From Bacillota bacterium (GTDB taxonomy: Bacteria; Bacillota; Limnochordia; Darwinibacteriales; DTU012): a DNA stretch of 38,669 bases. The stretch lies in assembly GCA_012520795.1 (NCBI GenBank), contig JAAYNP010000009.1, forward strand, positions 1-38,669, read 5' to 3'. The notes beneath the pieces were generated by a model. That model made no database searches and was not told where the DNA came from. It worked only from the letters and a program-made list of their open reading frames with translations. Of the stretch, positions 1 through 7,347 are shown in pieces. The position numbers and the translations under genes are program-made. Numbering within the stretch: position 1 is the first letter of the stretch; the number at the start of each line of letters is the position of its first letter.

Positions 1-114
1 GCGGCAGAGCAGCTGCTCAACCTTTCCTTGGACGCGGCCTGCGGTGAAAGGACCAAATCCGAACTCATGGGCTTTCGCGAGATCGCCATCTGGAAGAATG
101 GTGTTACTCTATAA
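1..114 (+). CDS. uxaA: Altronate dehydratase (C-terminal end only)
   Basis: The reading frame is open from the first base and stops at a TAA at 112-114, giving the last 37 residues of a protein that begins outside the window. The tail contains the segment GERTKSELMGFREIAIWKNG, which resembles the end of UxaA-type altronate dehydratases. That family removes water from D-altronate to give 2-keto-3-deoxygluconate in galacturonate breakdown. The genes directly downstream, 25 bases away, encode tagaturonate epimerase and uronate isomerase, which supports the call. Only the tail is visible, so related dehydratases such as galactarate dehydratase remain possible. Confidence 0.7.
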   Translation, partial: AAEQLLNLSLDAACGERTKSELMGFREIAIWKNGVTL

Positions 115-122
115 TCCAATAT

Positions 123-129
123 CAAGGAG
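123..129 (+). promoter_or_regulatory. Strong ribosome binding site of uxaE
   Basis: The sequence AAGGAGG lies about 10 bases before the ATG at 140. It fixes that ATG as the start and rules out the overlapping frame that opens at 133. Confidence 0.75.
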
Positions 130-139
130 GAATTGAACA

Positions 140-1672
140 ATGGTGACAAGCAGCAATTGGCGGTCAGTCTTTCCCGATTCTGGGAGCAGTACTGCAGCAC
201 TGAACGAAAAGCTGGCCACAACCACGGATCCATCCGTTTGCAACCAATCCGTGCAAACAGTAGGCGATATGCTTTTTTTTATGGTGCGGGAAGGGCTCGG
301 ACGGAAACTGATAATTGCAGGTGAAGGCGAAGCCGGCGGCAGGTTTTCCGGCGATTTGGAAAAAGTCTATGATTACCAAGTAAAGGTTTGTCTCTTGACT
401 ACAGAAAATCGTATTGCCCTCCAATCGATCTTTGAATGGCTCATCCCTCAGGCCTCTGGCAGGCAAAAAGCATCAATTGGGCTTGGCGATCGCCTAGGGT
501 TGGCTACTCCGGGGCACATTGCCACTGTCCGCAACCGCAATGTGATGCCAATTCTGGCTCAGCAGTCAATCCGCGAACTGGACCTTACCGGGCGTGATTA
601 CATCGAGGTCCTGGATGCAGCAGCCTGGACTGTATTTCAGGAAGGTTACACCCACGGTTATGGTGCCGATGGTGACCACCTGAAGCGGAAAGATGATGTG
701 AAGATGGCTCTGGATTTGGGTTTTAGCATGATTACCCTCGACTGCAGCGAACACATTAATGACCAGGTCAGTTCCATGAGTGATGCAGAAGTGCTTGAGC
801 ATTACCAACAGCTTGATGCCGGCCTGCGCAACCATTTTGAAGCTGCATACTTGGGCCAGGAATTCACTCTGGCAAGCGGCACCACGATCACATTCGCAGC
901 CAGCAGTTTCCAGAAAATGGTCCTAGTGTATGTCAGAGCCCTGGATTTTGCAGAAGAAGTCTATCAAACCCTGATTAAGCCAGCTAACCGCAATATTGAT
1001 TTTGAAATGAGCATCGATGAAGTTGCCACACCCACAACTCCACAAGATCATTTTTTTGTGGCCAACGAATTGATTTCCCGCGGGGTCGAGCTCAACAGCC
1101 TTGCGCCCAGGTTTGTAGGGGAATTTCAAAAAGGGATCGACTATATTGGCGATCCCAACCAGTTCGAATCCGAATTCAAGATCCATGCCGAGATAGCCGA
1201 TCACTTCGGTTACAAGATCAGCGTCCATTCCGGAAGCGACAAGTTCATGGTCTTTGATGTCATCGGCAGATATACCAAATGCAGGTTCCATATCAAGACT
1301 GCAGGCACCAACTGGCTGGAAGCTGTGCGAGTCATTGCCGAAGTGAACCCTCAGCTGTACCGGGAAATGCACGAATATGCCCTAAGACACCTTGATGAAG
1401 CCAGGAAGTACTACCATGTCGCATTCAATGAATCCGACATACCTAAGCTGGGCACCTTAAGTGATCAGAAGCTGCCGGATCTGATGAATCAGCCCGCCGC
1501 CAGGCAAGCAATTCACATCGCTTACGGCGTGCTGCTGCAGGCCAAAACAGCTGACGGTGAATATCTGTTCAAGGATCGCCTGTACCGGGAGCTTCTGATC
1601 AATCAGGAACTGTACACGCAGAGGCTGAAAGAGCACATTGGCAAGCATCTGGATCTTTTGAACGTGAGATAA
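140..1672 (+). CDS. uxaE: Tagaturonate epimerase UxaE
   Basis: A 510-residue cytoplasmic protein resembling the UxaE family first described in Thermotoga maritima. The family interconverts D-tagaturonate and D-fructuronate at C3 and has a TIM-barrel fold. It links galacturonate breakdown to the fructuronate/mannonate branch. Recognisable blocks include GLGDRLGLATPGH (around residues 113-125), QQSIRELDLTGR and TLDCSEHIND. The length is normal for the family. The ATG at 140 follows a perfect AAGGAGG site. The gene lies between the end of an altronate dehydratase and a uronate isomerase on the same strand, with gaps of 25 and 16 bases, so the three form one operon. Recognition is by overall similarity from memory, and catalytic residues were not assigned. 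Confidence 0.85.
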   Translation: MVTSSNWRSVFPDSGSSTAALNEKLATTTDPSVCNQSVQTVGDMLFFMVREGLGRKLIIAGEGEAGGRFSGDLEKVYDYQVKVCLLTTENRIALQSIFEWLIPQASGRQKASIGLGDRLGLATPGHIATVRNRNVMPILAQQSIRELDLTGRDYIEVLDAAAWTVFQEGYTHGYGADGDHLKRKDDVKMALDLGFSMITLDCSEHINDQVSSMSDAEVLEHYQQLDAGLRNHFEAAYLGQEFTLASGTTITFAASSFQKMVLVYVRALDFAEEVYQTLIKPANRNIDFEMSIDEVATPTTPQDHFFVANELISRGVELNSLAPRFVGEFQKGIDYIGDPNQFESEFKIHAEIADHFGYKISVHSGSDKFMVFDVIGRYTKCRFHIKTAGTNWLEAVRVIAEVNPQLYREMHEYALRHLDEARKYYHVAFNESDIPKLGTLSDQKLPDLMNQPAARQAIHIAYGVLLQAKTADGEYLFKDRLYRELLINQELYTQRLKEHIGKHLDLLNVR

Positions 1673-1688
1673 ACGAGGAGGATTTTTA

Positions 1689-2939
1689 ATGATTAGAGAC
1701 AAACAGGCTTTGCGCGATGTAGTCTACCGGGAAGTTGAGAATGTCAAGATCACTGATATCCATACTCACATCTACCCCGGCCATTTCGGCGGCTTGCTGT
1801 TGTGGGGTGTGGATGAACTGATTACCTACCATTACCTGATAGCTGAGTATTTTCGCTACAGCGGCATGGCATATGATGAGTTCTTTGCCCTGCCCAAACA
1901 AAAGCAGGCTGAACTCATCTGGCAAACACTCTTTATCGATCATTCCCCAGTCAGCGAAGCCCAACGGGGAGTCTTGACCGTGCTGGCAGAATTGGGGCTG
2001 GATGTTGCTGCCCGGGACTTGAATGCCTATCGAAGCTATTTTGCCAAAATGACTGTCCAGGATTATATTGACAAAGTTTTCGATGTGGCCGGTGTCAAAA
2101 CCGTAGTGATGACCAACGATCCTTTTGATCCCTTGGAAAAGCCTTTCTGGGACACAGCAGGCAACAGCGATCGCCGTTTCAGGGCGGCTTTGAGAATCGA
2201 CCCTTTGCTCAACGACTACCAAAACTCATACCGGAAACTGCAGGATTGGGGTTATGATGTCTCTGTCGACCTGAACCAAAACTCCCTGGCTGAAATCAAG
2301 CGGTTCCTCACCGACTGGATCAGGAAAATGGACGCCCTTTACTTGGCCGTTTCACTGCCGCCAAGCTATACGATCCCTGAGGATTCGCTCCGTTCCCGGA
2401 TTGTGGAGCAGTGCATCATCCCGGTTTGCCGTGAGCAAAACATCCCCTTCGCCATGATGATCGGAGTCAAGAAACTGGTCAATTACGCGCTGGGGTTGGC
2501 TGGAGATTCCGTTGGTAAGGCTGAAGTACAGACCATTGAATACCTGTGCCGCACATATCCGGATAACAAATTCATGGTGACCTTGCTCTCCAAGGAAAAC
2601 CAGCATGAACTGGCAATTACCGCCCGAAAGTTCCGCAACCTAATGATCTTTGGCTGCTGGTGGTTCCTGAACAACCCCAGCATTATCGATGAAATCACCC
2701 GGTTGAGGATGGAGACTCTGGGCCTTTCCTTCATTCCCCAGCATTCGGATGCCCGGGTGCTGGATCAGCTGATCTATAAATGGAACCATTCACGAAAAAT
2801 TATTGCTGGGATCCTCGTAGACAAATACAGCGACATCATGGATGCAGGCTGGAGTGTAACCGAGGATGAAATCAAGCGTGATGTTGCCGACTTGTTCGGA
2901 GAGAATTTCTGGCGGTTTATTGAACGCAAAAACGGCTGA
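1689..2939 (+). CDS. uxaC: Uronate isomerase (Bh0493-type)
   Basis: A 416-residue member of the amidohydrolase superfamily, the first enzyme of hexuronate breakdown. It converts D-galacturonate to D-tagaturonate and D-glucuronate to D-fructuronate. It resembles the shorter Bacillus halodurans Bh0493 subgroup (about 427 residues) rather than the E. coli type (about 470). The metal-binding HTH motif is at H25 and H27. Other strong blocks are LLLWGVDELITYHYL, VVMTNDPFD, FAMMIGVKK, FGCWWFLNNP and FIPQHSDARVL. The gene starts 16 bases after uxaE with GAGGAGG upstream, and a clear hairpin terminator follows its stop. It is therefore the last gene of the operon. Confidence 0.93.
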   Translation: MIRDKQALRDVVYREVENVKITDIHTHIYPGHFGGLLLWGVDELITYHYLIAEYFRYSGMAYDEFFALPKQKQAELIWQTLFIDHSPVSEAQRGVLTVLAELGLDVAARDLNAYRSYFAKMTVQDYIDKVFDVAGVKTVVMTNDPFDPLEKPFWDTAGNSDRRFRAALRIDPLLNDYQNSYRKLQDWGYDVSVDLNQNSLAEIKRFLTDWIRKMDALYLAVSLPPSYTIPEDSLRSRIVEQCIIPVCREQNIPFAMMIGVKKLVNYALGLAGDSVGKAEVQTIEYLCRTYPDNKFMVTLLSKENQHELAITARKFRNLMIFGCWWFLNNPSIIDEITRLRMETLGLSFIPQHSDARVLDQLIYKWNHSRKIIAGILVDKYSDIMDAGWSVTEDEIKRDVADLFGENFWRFIERKNG

Positions 2940-2960
2940 TGCGTAATCGAGCCTAAAACT

Positions 2961-3000
2961 AAAAGCTGTGGCGTGGAATCTTTTCCCAGCCACAGCTTTT
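2961..3000 (+). terminator. Intrinsic terminator of the uronate operon, probably bidirectional
   Basis: A perfect 12-base-pair stem, AAAAGCTGTGGC with GCCACAGCTTTT, encloses a 16-base loop. It ends in T-rich sequence on both strands. It lies between uxaC and the convergent small gene ending at 3003, so it can serve both. Confidence 0.85.
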
Positions 3001-3002
3001 GC

Positions 3003-3257
3003 TTACCCGTTATTCGGCATTGGCCCGGGCGGTGCTTCAGCCAATCCGACGATCTGGTCACAGAAGAGAATTGCCGTCTGAGTTCCGCCTATATCAACCA
3101 CAAATCGCCTGACCACGATATAGTTGACTCCGACATCAACCAATTGCCATTGAACATCAAAAAACGCCTCGCCGTCGTTCACAGTGTAGATAAAGAACCA
3201 GTCATTGATAAACTGTTCGAGAATGTCGGGACAAATACAGCGGCTGTGGATCCCCAT
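3003..3257 (-). CDS. Small protein of unknown function (84 aa)
   Basis: I do not recognise this protein. The reading frame opens further upstream at 3275. The AAGGAG site at 3265-3270 sits 7 bases before the ATG at 3257, so the shorter form is preferred. The predicted protein begins MGIHSRCICPDILEQFINDW, has three cysteines, many aromatic and beta-forming residues, and a proline-rich tail (APPGPMPNNG). It has no signal peptide or membrane helix. It lies 81 bases downstream of the oxidoreductase gene on the same strand and ends just before the bidirectional terminator. The upstream sequence CATATAGTA (rc of 3292-3300) fits the -10 pattern of mother-cell sigma factors, but no good -35 is seen. 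A spore-associated role is only a guess. Confidence 0.55.
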   Translation of the reverse strand: MGIHSRCICPDILEQFINDWFFIYTVNDGEAFFDVQWQLVDVGVNYIVVRRFVVDIGGTQTAILFCDQIVGLAEAPPGPMPNNG

Positions 3258-3338
3258 TTGATCACTCCTTGCCATGATGTCTTCTTCAGTACTACTATAT
3301 GATCATGGCATTTGCGGGGACACAAAATTGGTCCAAAA

Positions 3339-4535
3339 TTACTGCGGGAAACTGCGGTAATGCTCCAACCTGATGAGCTGCCCCGGTTGGGACCAGCTGA
3401 TCCCTTCATCACTGGGCAAGCGTTCGCTTTGATACAGATGCACCATTAGATCACCAAGGTGGTCAGCATAGATGGTGTCTGATTCTGGATCATGTTTGAT
3501 CAGCTGTTTGGGAAACCAGGTAATCTCCGGCCTGCTTTCATGAATCCCATTGATGCACACAGTCTGAGTCATAGCCGCTTCAATACCGCAGGGGACAGTA
3601 TCGTTGTTCAAGATGGCATCGATCATTACCCAAAGCTTCCGCCGGGGCTCGAGCTTCGGGTTGCCATACGACTTCCAAGTACCGTCGTTATACTTGGCTA
3701 CAATGCCGGGCTCAGAACTGCTTTCGTTGTACCGAACCACAGCATCGCTGAAGCGGTACTCAAAAATGGGGCCAAGCGATTCCTTCGCCGCATGGCTGGC
3801 GTAGAACAGAATTTCAGCGCCATTGCCGGCCTCGCCCCTTACCATGCAGGTGTCGAAGCTTTCAATTTGATTTGCCCGGTATACTTCGGCTTCCACATAT
3901 TTCAAACCGGCACTGGTGTCGACGGCATCACCAAGGACGAAAAACATATTGTGGAGATGATGGGCGGCGGCATTGTTGGCCACACTGTCCAGGATCCAAC
4001 TGCCATCTTCGGCTTTCAACCTGCCGGCCCATCCCCGGGCGTAATAAGCCTGGTTGCGCGGCCACAAAACCAGTGTTTTCAACAGCTGCGGCTCTCCCAG
4101 TTTGCCTTCAATGATATCCTGCTTTAATGCCAGGATAGGATCGCTGAATGACCATTGATAACCAATCCCTACAAGTTTGCGGGCCCGGTCCCGGGCTTCC
4201 AGCATTTGCAGCGCTTCCTGAACAGTCGCTGCTATGGGTTTTTCGCAGAGTACATGGCTGCCCTGGGCCAATGCCAGTGTGGACTGGGGACAATGGAAGT
4301 GGATCGGCGATGAAATAACAGCCAAATCTGCCTTATGCTCGGCATAAAATGCTTCCAAAGAGTGGTAAACGGGTATGTTCTCAACCTTTAGCCTGTCCAA
4401 CCCAGAGTAGTTCTCAGGATAAGGGTCAACCGCTCCGGCAATTTCCACTTCCCGGTGCGATTCGTAAAGGAGCTGATCGACATAACCGCTGCCATAGCCG
4501 CCAATGCCCACGAGTACAACAGTCAGCCTGCTCAC
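3339..4535 (-). CDS. Gfo/Idh/MocA family NAD(P)-dependent oxidoreductase
   Basis: A 398-residue cytoplasmic oxidoreductase. The N-terminal Rossmann domain starts with a glycine-rich loop (VGIGGYGSGY, about residues 8-17). The family's EKP motif is present as LCEKPIAATVQEAL, in which the lysine is usually catalytic. The C-terminal half has the usual sheet-domain character. Such enzymes act on sugars, inositols or sugar acids, and the substrate cannot be told here. The GTG at 4535 is chosen because AAAGGAG (4545-4550) lies 8 bases before it, whereas the GTG at 4544 would overlap that site. The uronate operon next door makes a role in sugar or sugar-acid metabolism plausible. Confidence 0.85.
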   Translation of the reverse strand: MSRLTVVLVGIGGYGSGYVDQLLYESHREVEIAGAVDPYPENYSGLDRLKVENIPVYHSLEAFYAEHKADLAVISSPIHFHCPQSTLALAQGSHVLCEKPIAATVQEALQMLEARDRARKLVGIGYQWSFSDPILALKQDIIEGKLGEPQLLKTLVLWPRNQAYYARGWAGRLKAEDGSWILDSVANNAAAHHLHNMFFVLGDAVDTSAGLKYVEAEVYRANQIESFDTCMVRGEAGNGAEILFYASHAAKESLGPIFEYRFSDAVVRYNESSSEPGIVAKYNDGTWKSYGNPKLEPRRKLWVMIDAILNNDTVPCGIEAAMTQTVCINGIHESRPEITWFPKQLIKHDPESDTIYADHLGDLMVHLYQSERLPSDEGISWSQPGQLIRLEHYRSFPQ

Positions 4536-4667
4536 CTGTTCCACTCCTTTTGATCATTTTCCATATCTGACCTTCACCTAAAGGTTATCAAAACTTGCCA
4601 AGGAAAACAATCCAAAAAATCCCCGCAGTAAGAAGGACTTTGTAAGGGCAAACCGAATATTTTAGAT

Positions 4668-4684
4668 ACTGGAAACAATGATGG
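4668..4684 (+). promoter_or_regulatory. Promoter-like motif, copy 1
   Basis: The sequence CTGGAAACAATGATG recurs almost identically at 5005-5019. It contains GGAAACAATG, which fits the published Bacillus sigma-F -10 pattern GGNNANAHTR. A GAATA element 11 bases further upstream is too close for the usual sigma-F spacing. The downstream unit is a short hairpin-terminated RNA. Function is inferred. Confidence 0.35.
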
Positions 4685-4734
4685 TTGTCTGTATGAGTGG
4701 GCACTGAAGGACAATCCTGAGTTGCTAGTGCAAC

Positions 4735-4761
4735 CGGCCAGTATGTCTGGCCGTTTTTTTT
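4735..4761 (+). terminator. Strong intrinsic terminator before the 48-residue ORF
   Basis: The stem CGGCCAG/CTGGCCG has a 5-base loop and is followed by eight T. No gene recognised upstream on this strand needs it. It either ends a short untranslated RNA or acts as an attenuator for the 48-residue ORF downstream. Confidence 0.85.
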
Positions 4762-4791
4762 ATATGAGGGTGTCCGAAAGGAGTGAAACTC

Positions 4792-4938
4792 GTGCCTTAT
4801 TTGGTATTCAGGGAAATCTGGACTCCTCTTAGGCTGTTTCGAATTCGCCTTTTCCAGGAACTGGGCACACAGGATATTTATATCAAGATTGGAGCCCGGC
4901 CCCGCAGATGCCTGATCCGCAAGAGCAAGGCAATTTAA
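4792..4938 (+). CDS. Small basic hypothetical protein (48 aa)
   Basis: I do not recognise this product. A GTG start at 4792 lies 8 bases after AAAGGAG (4777-4783). The frame runs to a TAA at 4936 and is followed 26 bases later by a perfect terminator. The predicted peptide starts MPYLVFREIWTPLRLFRIRL. It is rich in arginine and lysine, with a single cysteine near the end (ARPRRCLIRKSKAI). It could be a small spore or nucleic-acid-binding protein, but nothing in the sequence proves this. The evidence is the sum of binding site, intact frame and flanking terminators. Confidence 0.45.
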   Translation: MPYLVFREIWTPLRLFRIRLFQELGTQDIYIKIGARPRRCLIRKSKAI

Positions 4939-4964
4939 TTATCTGTTTGCTTAAACAACAGGAC

Positions 4965-5001
4965 GATCATGGTGGAATCATTTGCACCATGATCTTTTTT
5001 T
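4965..5001 (+). terminator. Intrinsic terminator after the 48-residue ORF
   Basis: The perfect 10-base-pair stem GATCATGGTG/CACCATGATC is followed by seven T. The second promoter-like motif begins four bases after the T-run, so the next transcription unit starts immediately. Confidence 0.9.
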
Positions 5002-5004
5002 ATT

Positions 5005-5019
5005 CTGGAAACAATAATA
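5005..5019 (+). promoter_or_regulatory. Promoter-like motif, copy 2, upstream of the DUF1540 gene
   Basis: CTGGAAACAATAATA matches copy 1 at 4668 in 13 to 14 of 15 bases. It includes GGAAACAATA, a fit to the forespore sigma-F -10 pattern. The DUF1540 ribosome binding site lies 14 bases downstream, leaving room for a very short leader. No convincing -35 was found. Confidence 0.4.
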
Positions 5020-5047
5020 CAGACTGAACAACAAGGAGGTGTTAGCC

Positions 5048-5290
5048 TTGCCTGATGTTTACTGCAGTGTCGACAACTGCCATTACTGGAGCCAGGGCAA
5101 TGTCTGCCGGGCATCGCAGATTCTGGTTGCCACTGATGCGTGGGCGGAACAAGCCAGCGAAGCCATCGATGCAACCTCGCATATGGAAGTGCCCACGGCC
5201 AGTGCTGATTCATGTATGGAGACCTGCTGCAAGACCTTTGTTGCAGAAGGTTCGGCCGCCACCAAAGATGACAGCATCATAAAGAATTAA
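5048..5290 (+). CDS. DUF1540 domain protein
   Basis: An 80-residue protein with the cysteine pattern of DUF1540, a small putative metal-binding module of Bacillota. The core reads CSVDNCHYWSQGNVCRA, followed by the usual hydrophobic strand ILVAT. A second cysteine group lies near the end (SCMETCCKTF). The TTG at 5048 is the best start, because AAGGAGG (5033-5039) lies about 8 bases before it and an upstream in-frame GTG overlaps that site. Transcription probably starts at the motif at 5005 and ends at the hairpin after the stop. The family has no firmly known function. A sporulation role would fit the motif but is inferred. Confidence 0.8.
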   Translation: MPDVYCSVDNCHYWSQGNVCRASQILVATDAWAEQASEAIDATSHMEVPTASADSCMETCCKTFVAEGSAATKDDSIIKN

Positions 5291-5317
5291 ATCGAGGAGC
5301 AATCCGCTCCTCGATTT
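5289..5317. terminator. Bidirectional terminator between DUF1540 gene and galE
   Basis: The 12-base-pair perfect stem AAATCGAGGAGC/GCTCCTCGATTT has a 5-base loop and touches the stop codons of both convergent genes. Confidence 0.85.
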
Positions 5318-6338
5318 ATTTACCAGGCTCTTGTTCATACCCTTCGGGGTTATTCACCTGCCAGCGCCAGGAGTCAATACACATGTCCAGCAGATCTCGC
5401 CGGGCTTCCCAATCAAGTTCTTGCTTTGCTTTGGCCGGATCGGCGTAGCTTGCTGCAACGTCACCGGGGCGCCTTTGCGTGATTTCATACGGAATCTTTT
5501 TCCCGGATGCCTTTTCAAATGCGGAAATAACGTCCATGACACTGTATCCTTTGCCTGTACCCAGGTTGTAAATGTATACTCCCGGGCCCTGCACTTTCTC
5601 TAAAGCCCGCAGATGCCCTACAGCCAGATCAACAACGTGAATATAATCCCTTACCCCAGTCCCGTCATGGGTGGGATAATCACTGCCGAACACCTTCAAA
5701 ACCGGCAGTTTCCCTACAGCCACCTGGGTAATGTATGGCATCAGATTATTGGGTATACCTTGAGGGTCCTCGCCTATGCAGCCGCTTTTGTGAGCGCCGA
5801 TGGGGTTGAAATAGCGCAGCAAAGCGATGCCCCATCGATGATCCGCCTGATGCAAGTCCTGGAGAATCTGTTCGATCATCAGCTTGGTACGCCCATAAGG
5901 GTTAACCGGTGCCAACGGAGCCTCTTCATTAATCGGCACCGACTCTGGGACTCCGTAGACCGTGGCGGATGAACTGAACACCATTTTCTTGACTCCGTAT
6001 TCCTGCATTACCTCGCATAAAACCAAAGTGCCGGCCACATTGTTATGGTAGTACCGCAGTGGGAATTCCACCGATTCCGCTACCGCTTTGAGTCCGGCAA
6101 AATGGATTACAGCATCTATGCGATTATCCATAAAAACAGCTGATAGCGCAGGTTTGTCCAGGATGTCAACAGGATAAAACCGGAAATCTTTACCGGTAAT
6201 AGCCCGAATCCGTTTGATTACTTCCGGCTTGCTGTTCGACAGATTATCCACAATCACGATTTCATAGCCCGCATCCAAAAGCTCAACACAAGCATGGCTG
6301 CCAATATATCCTGCCCCACCTGTTACCAGTATCGCCAT
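5316..6338 (-). CDS. galE: UDP-glucose 4-epimerase
   Basis: A 340-residue extended short-chain dehydrogenase that interconverts UDP-glucose and UDP-galactose, for galactose use and for making surface polysaccharide. The NAD-binding loop GGAGYIGS is at residues 7-14. The catalytic set is S124 in SSSATVYG, then Y148 and K152 in NPYGRTK. Other family marks are VIHFAGLKAVAES and the C-terminal RRPGDVAASYADP. Length is standard. The binding site GGGGGGATC is poor by comparison with its neighbours. The gene stands 193 bases from the next upstream gene, and the convergent terminator at 5289 closes it. Confidence 0.96.
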   Translation of the reverse strand: MAILVTGGAGYIGSHACVELLDAGYEIVIVDNLSNSKPEVIKRIRAITGKDFRFYPVDILDKPALSAVFMDNRIDAVIHFAGLKAVAESVEFPLRYYHNNVAGTLVLCEVMQEYGVKKMVFSSSATVYGVPESVPINEEAPLAPVNPYGRTKLMIEQILQDLHQADHRWGIALLRYFNPIGAHKSGCIGEDPQGIPNNLMPYITQVAVGKLPVLKVFGSDYPTHDGTGVRDYIHVVDLAVGHLRALEKVQGPGVYIYNLGTGKGYSVMDVISAFEKASGKKIPYEITQRRPGDVAASYADPAKAKQELDWEARRDLLDMCIDSWRWQVNNPEGYEQEPGK

Positions 6339-6531
6339 CCTGATCCCCCCAATAATGATCGTCCACTATATATGATAATCGTGCAACCTAAATTTATCTA
6401 CCGGATTAACAGAAAGTTAAATCTAAATTTACTAATCAGATCTTCACCACAACCTGCGGCATTTCCGTGGGCTAAACGAGCAGTGGATCATGAGGGGATG
6501 AGCAATACCGGCAGCGTATCAAATCTTTCTG

Positions 6532-7305
6532 CTACAGCATCAGCGGCGGCTCGTTGACAATGCTTTCCACGATCTGGCGGGCAGTCTGCAGCTGTTCTGC
6601 AGTACCTGTGACCGCAATCCGACTGCTGCCTTCCGCACCTGAAACACCTCCGCCGGCAACGAGTTCCGCCTCCACGCCGCTTAAGACATGAATTGCCTCC
6701 AGCTCCGTGATAATATTACCCCGCACAGGGAAATACCTCGGGCCTGAAGCGTTGGCCGCATTCAGCCTGTTCGCTATCGCTCCGATGCTGCCGGTGACCC
6801 GTTTTTCCAAACCAACAGGAATCACCAGCTCAACGCGGCGGCCGATCACTGCCTGAATTGCGGTACCAATCGTTCCAGCCCTCAGATGCCCAATCAAGAC
6901 AGCGGCCTCCCGGTCTTGAAGGTTGACAGCATTGGCGCCTTTGACAATCACATCACCCGGCTTGAGCTCGTCCGCGACATCAAAGATGGTCAATCCCCGC
7001 TCCCACTGGCCTGCCCGCAAGACCACATCGCCGAGAAACTGCTCCGGTTCACCCTCCAGTATAGTCTTATAACCGGAAGGCACTGTATACCCCCGGTAGA
7101 AGTGCTGATACGAAAAACCTGTTCCCTGCCGGAGGGATCTTAGAATCTCATCAGCAATGTATGCGTTGGTTGTACCGGCTGTTATCACAATTACGCTTTC
7201 AGCAAGAGCCTGCTTGACACTGGGAAGTTCGCACACTGCTTTGGCAATCAGCCGTTTTCCAGCGGCAACAGACAACACATGCTGCTCGGTGAATATCTCG
7301 ACCAT
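6532..7305 (-). CDS. Conserved-looking protein of unknown function (257 aa)
   Basis: I cannot name this family. The soluble protein has no signal peptide or membrane helix. It has several glycine-rich turns (ITAGTTNAYIADEIL, GDVIVKGANAVNL, VAGGGVSGAEGSSRIAVTG) that suggest a nucleotide- or phosphate-binding alpha/beta fold. Two adjacent ATGs follow AAGGAGG (7313-7319). The one at 7305 has the better 7-base spacing, so 7305 is preferred to 7308 or to the in-frame ATG at 7323. It lies 42 bases after the FlaA1/CapD-type gene on the same strand and may be co-transcribed with it. Confidence 0.7.
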   Translation of the reverse strand: MVEIFTEQHVLSVAAGKRLIAKAVCELPSVKQALAESVIVITAGTTNAYIADEILRSLRQGTGFSYQHFYRGYTVPSGYKTILEGEPEQFLGDVVLRAGQWERGLTIFDVADELKPGDVIVKGANAVNLQDREAAVLIGHLRAGTIGTAIQAVIGRRVELVIPVGLEKRVTGSIGAIANRLNAANASGPRYFPVRGNIITELEAIHVLSGVEAELVAGGGVSGAEGSSRIAVTGTAEQLQTARQIVESIVNEPPLML

Positions 7306-7347
7306 CATAATACCTCCTTGCATGGCTTCGCTTCAACCGCCCTCCGC

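Noticed and set aside
164-466. 100-residue open frame opposite uxaE
   Set aside because: Antisense to a supported gene and without translation signals.
3492-4127. 211-residue open frame opposite the Gfo/Idh/MocA gene
   Set aside because: It lies wholly antisense to a gene with clear family motifs, has no good binding site, and reads as low-similarity sequence.
6339-6531. 193-base gap upstream of galE considered as a riboswitch or small gene
   Set aside because: No stable hairpin with a T-run and no frame with a binding site was found. It probably only holds the galE promoter, for which no clear boxes were seen.
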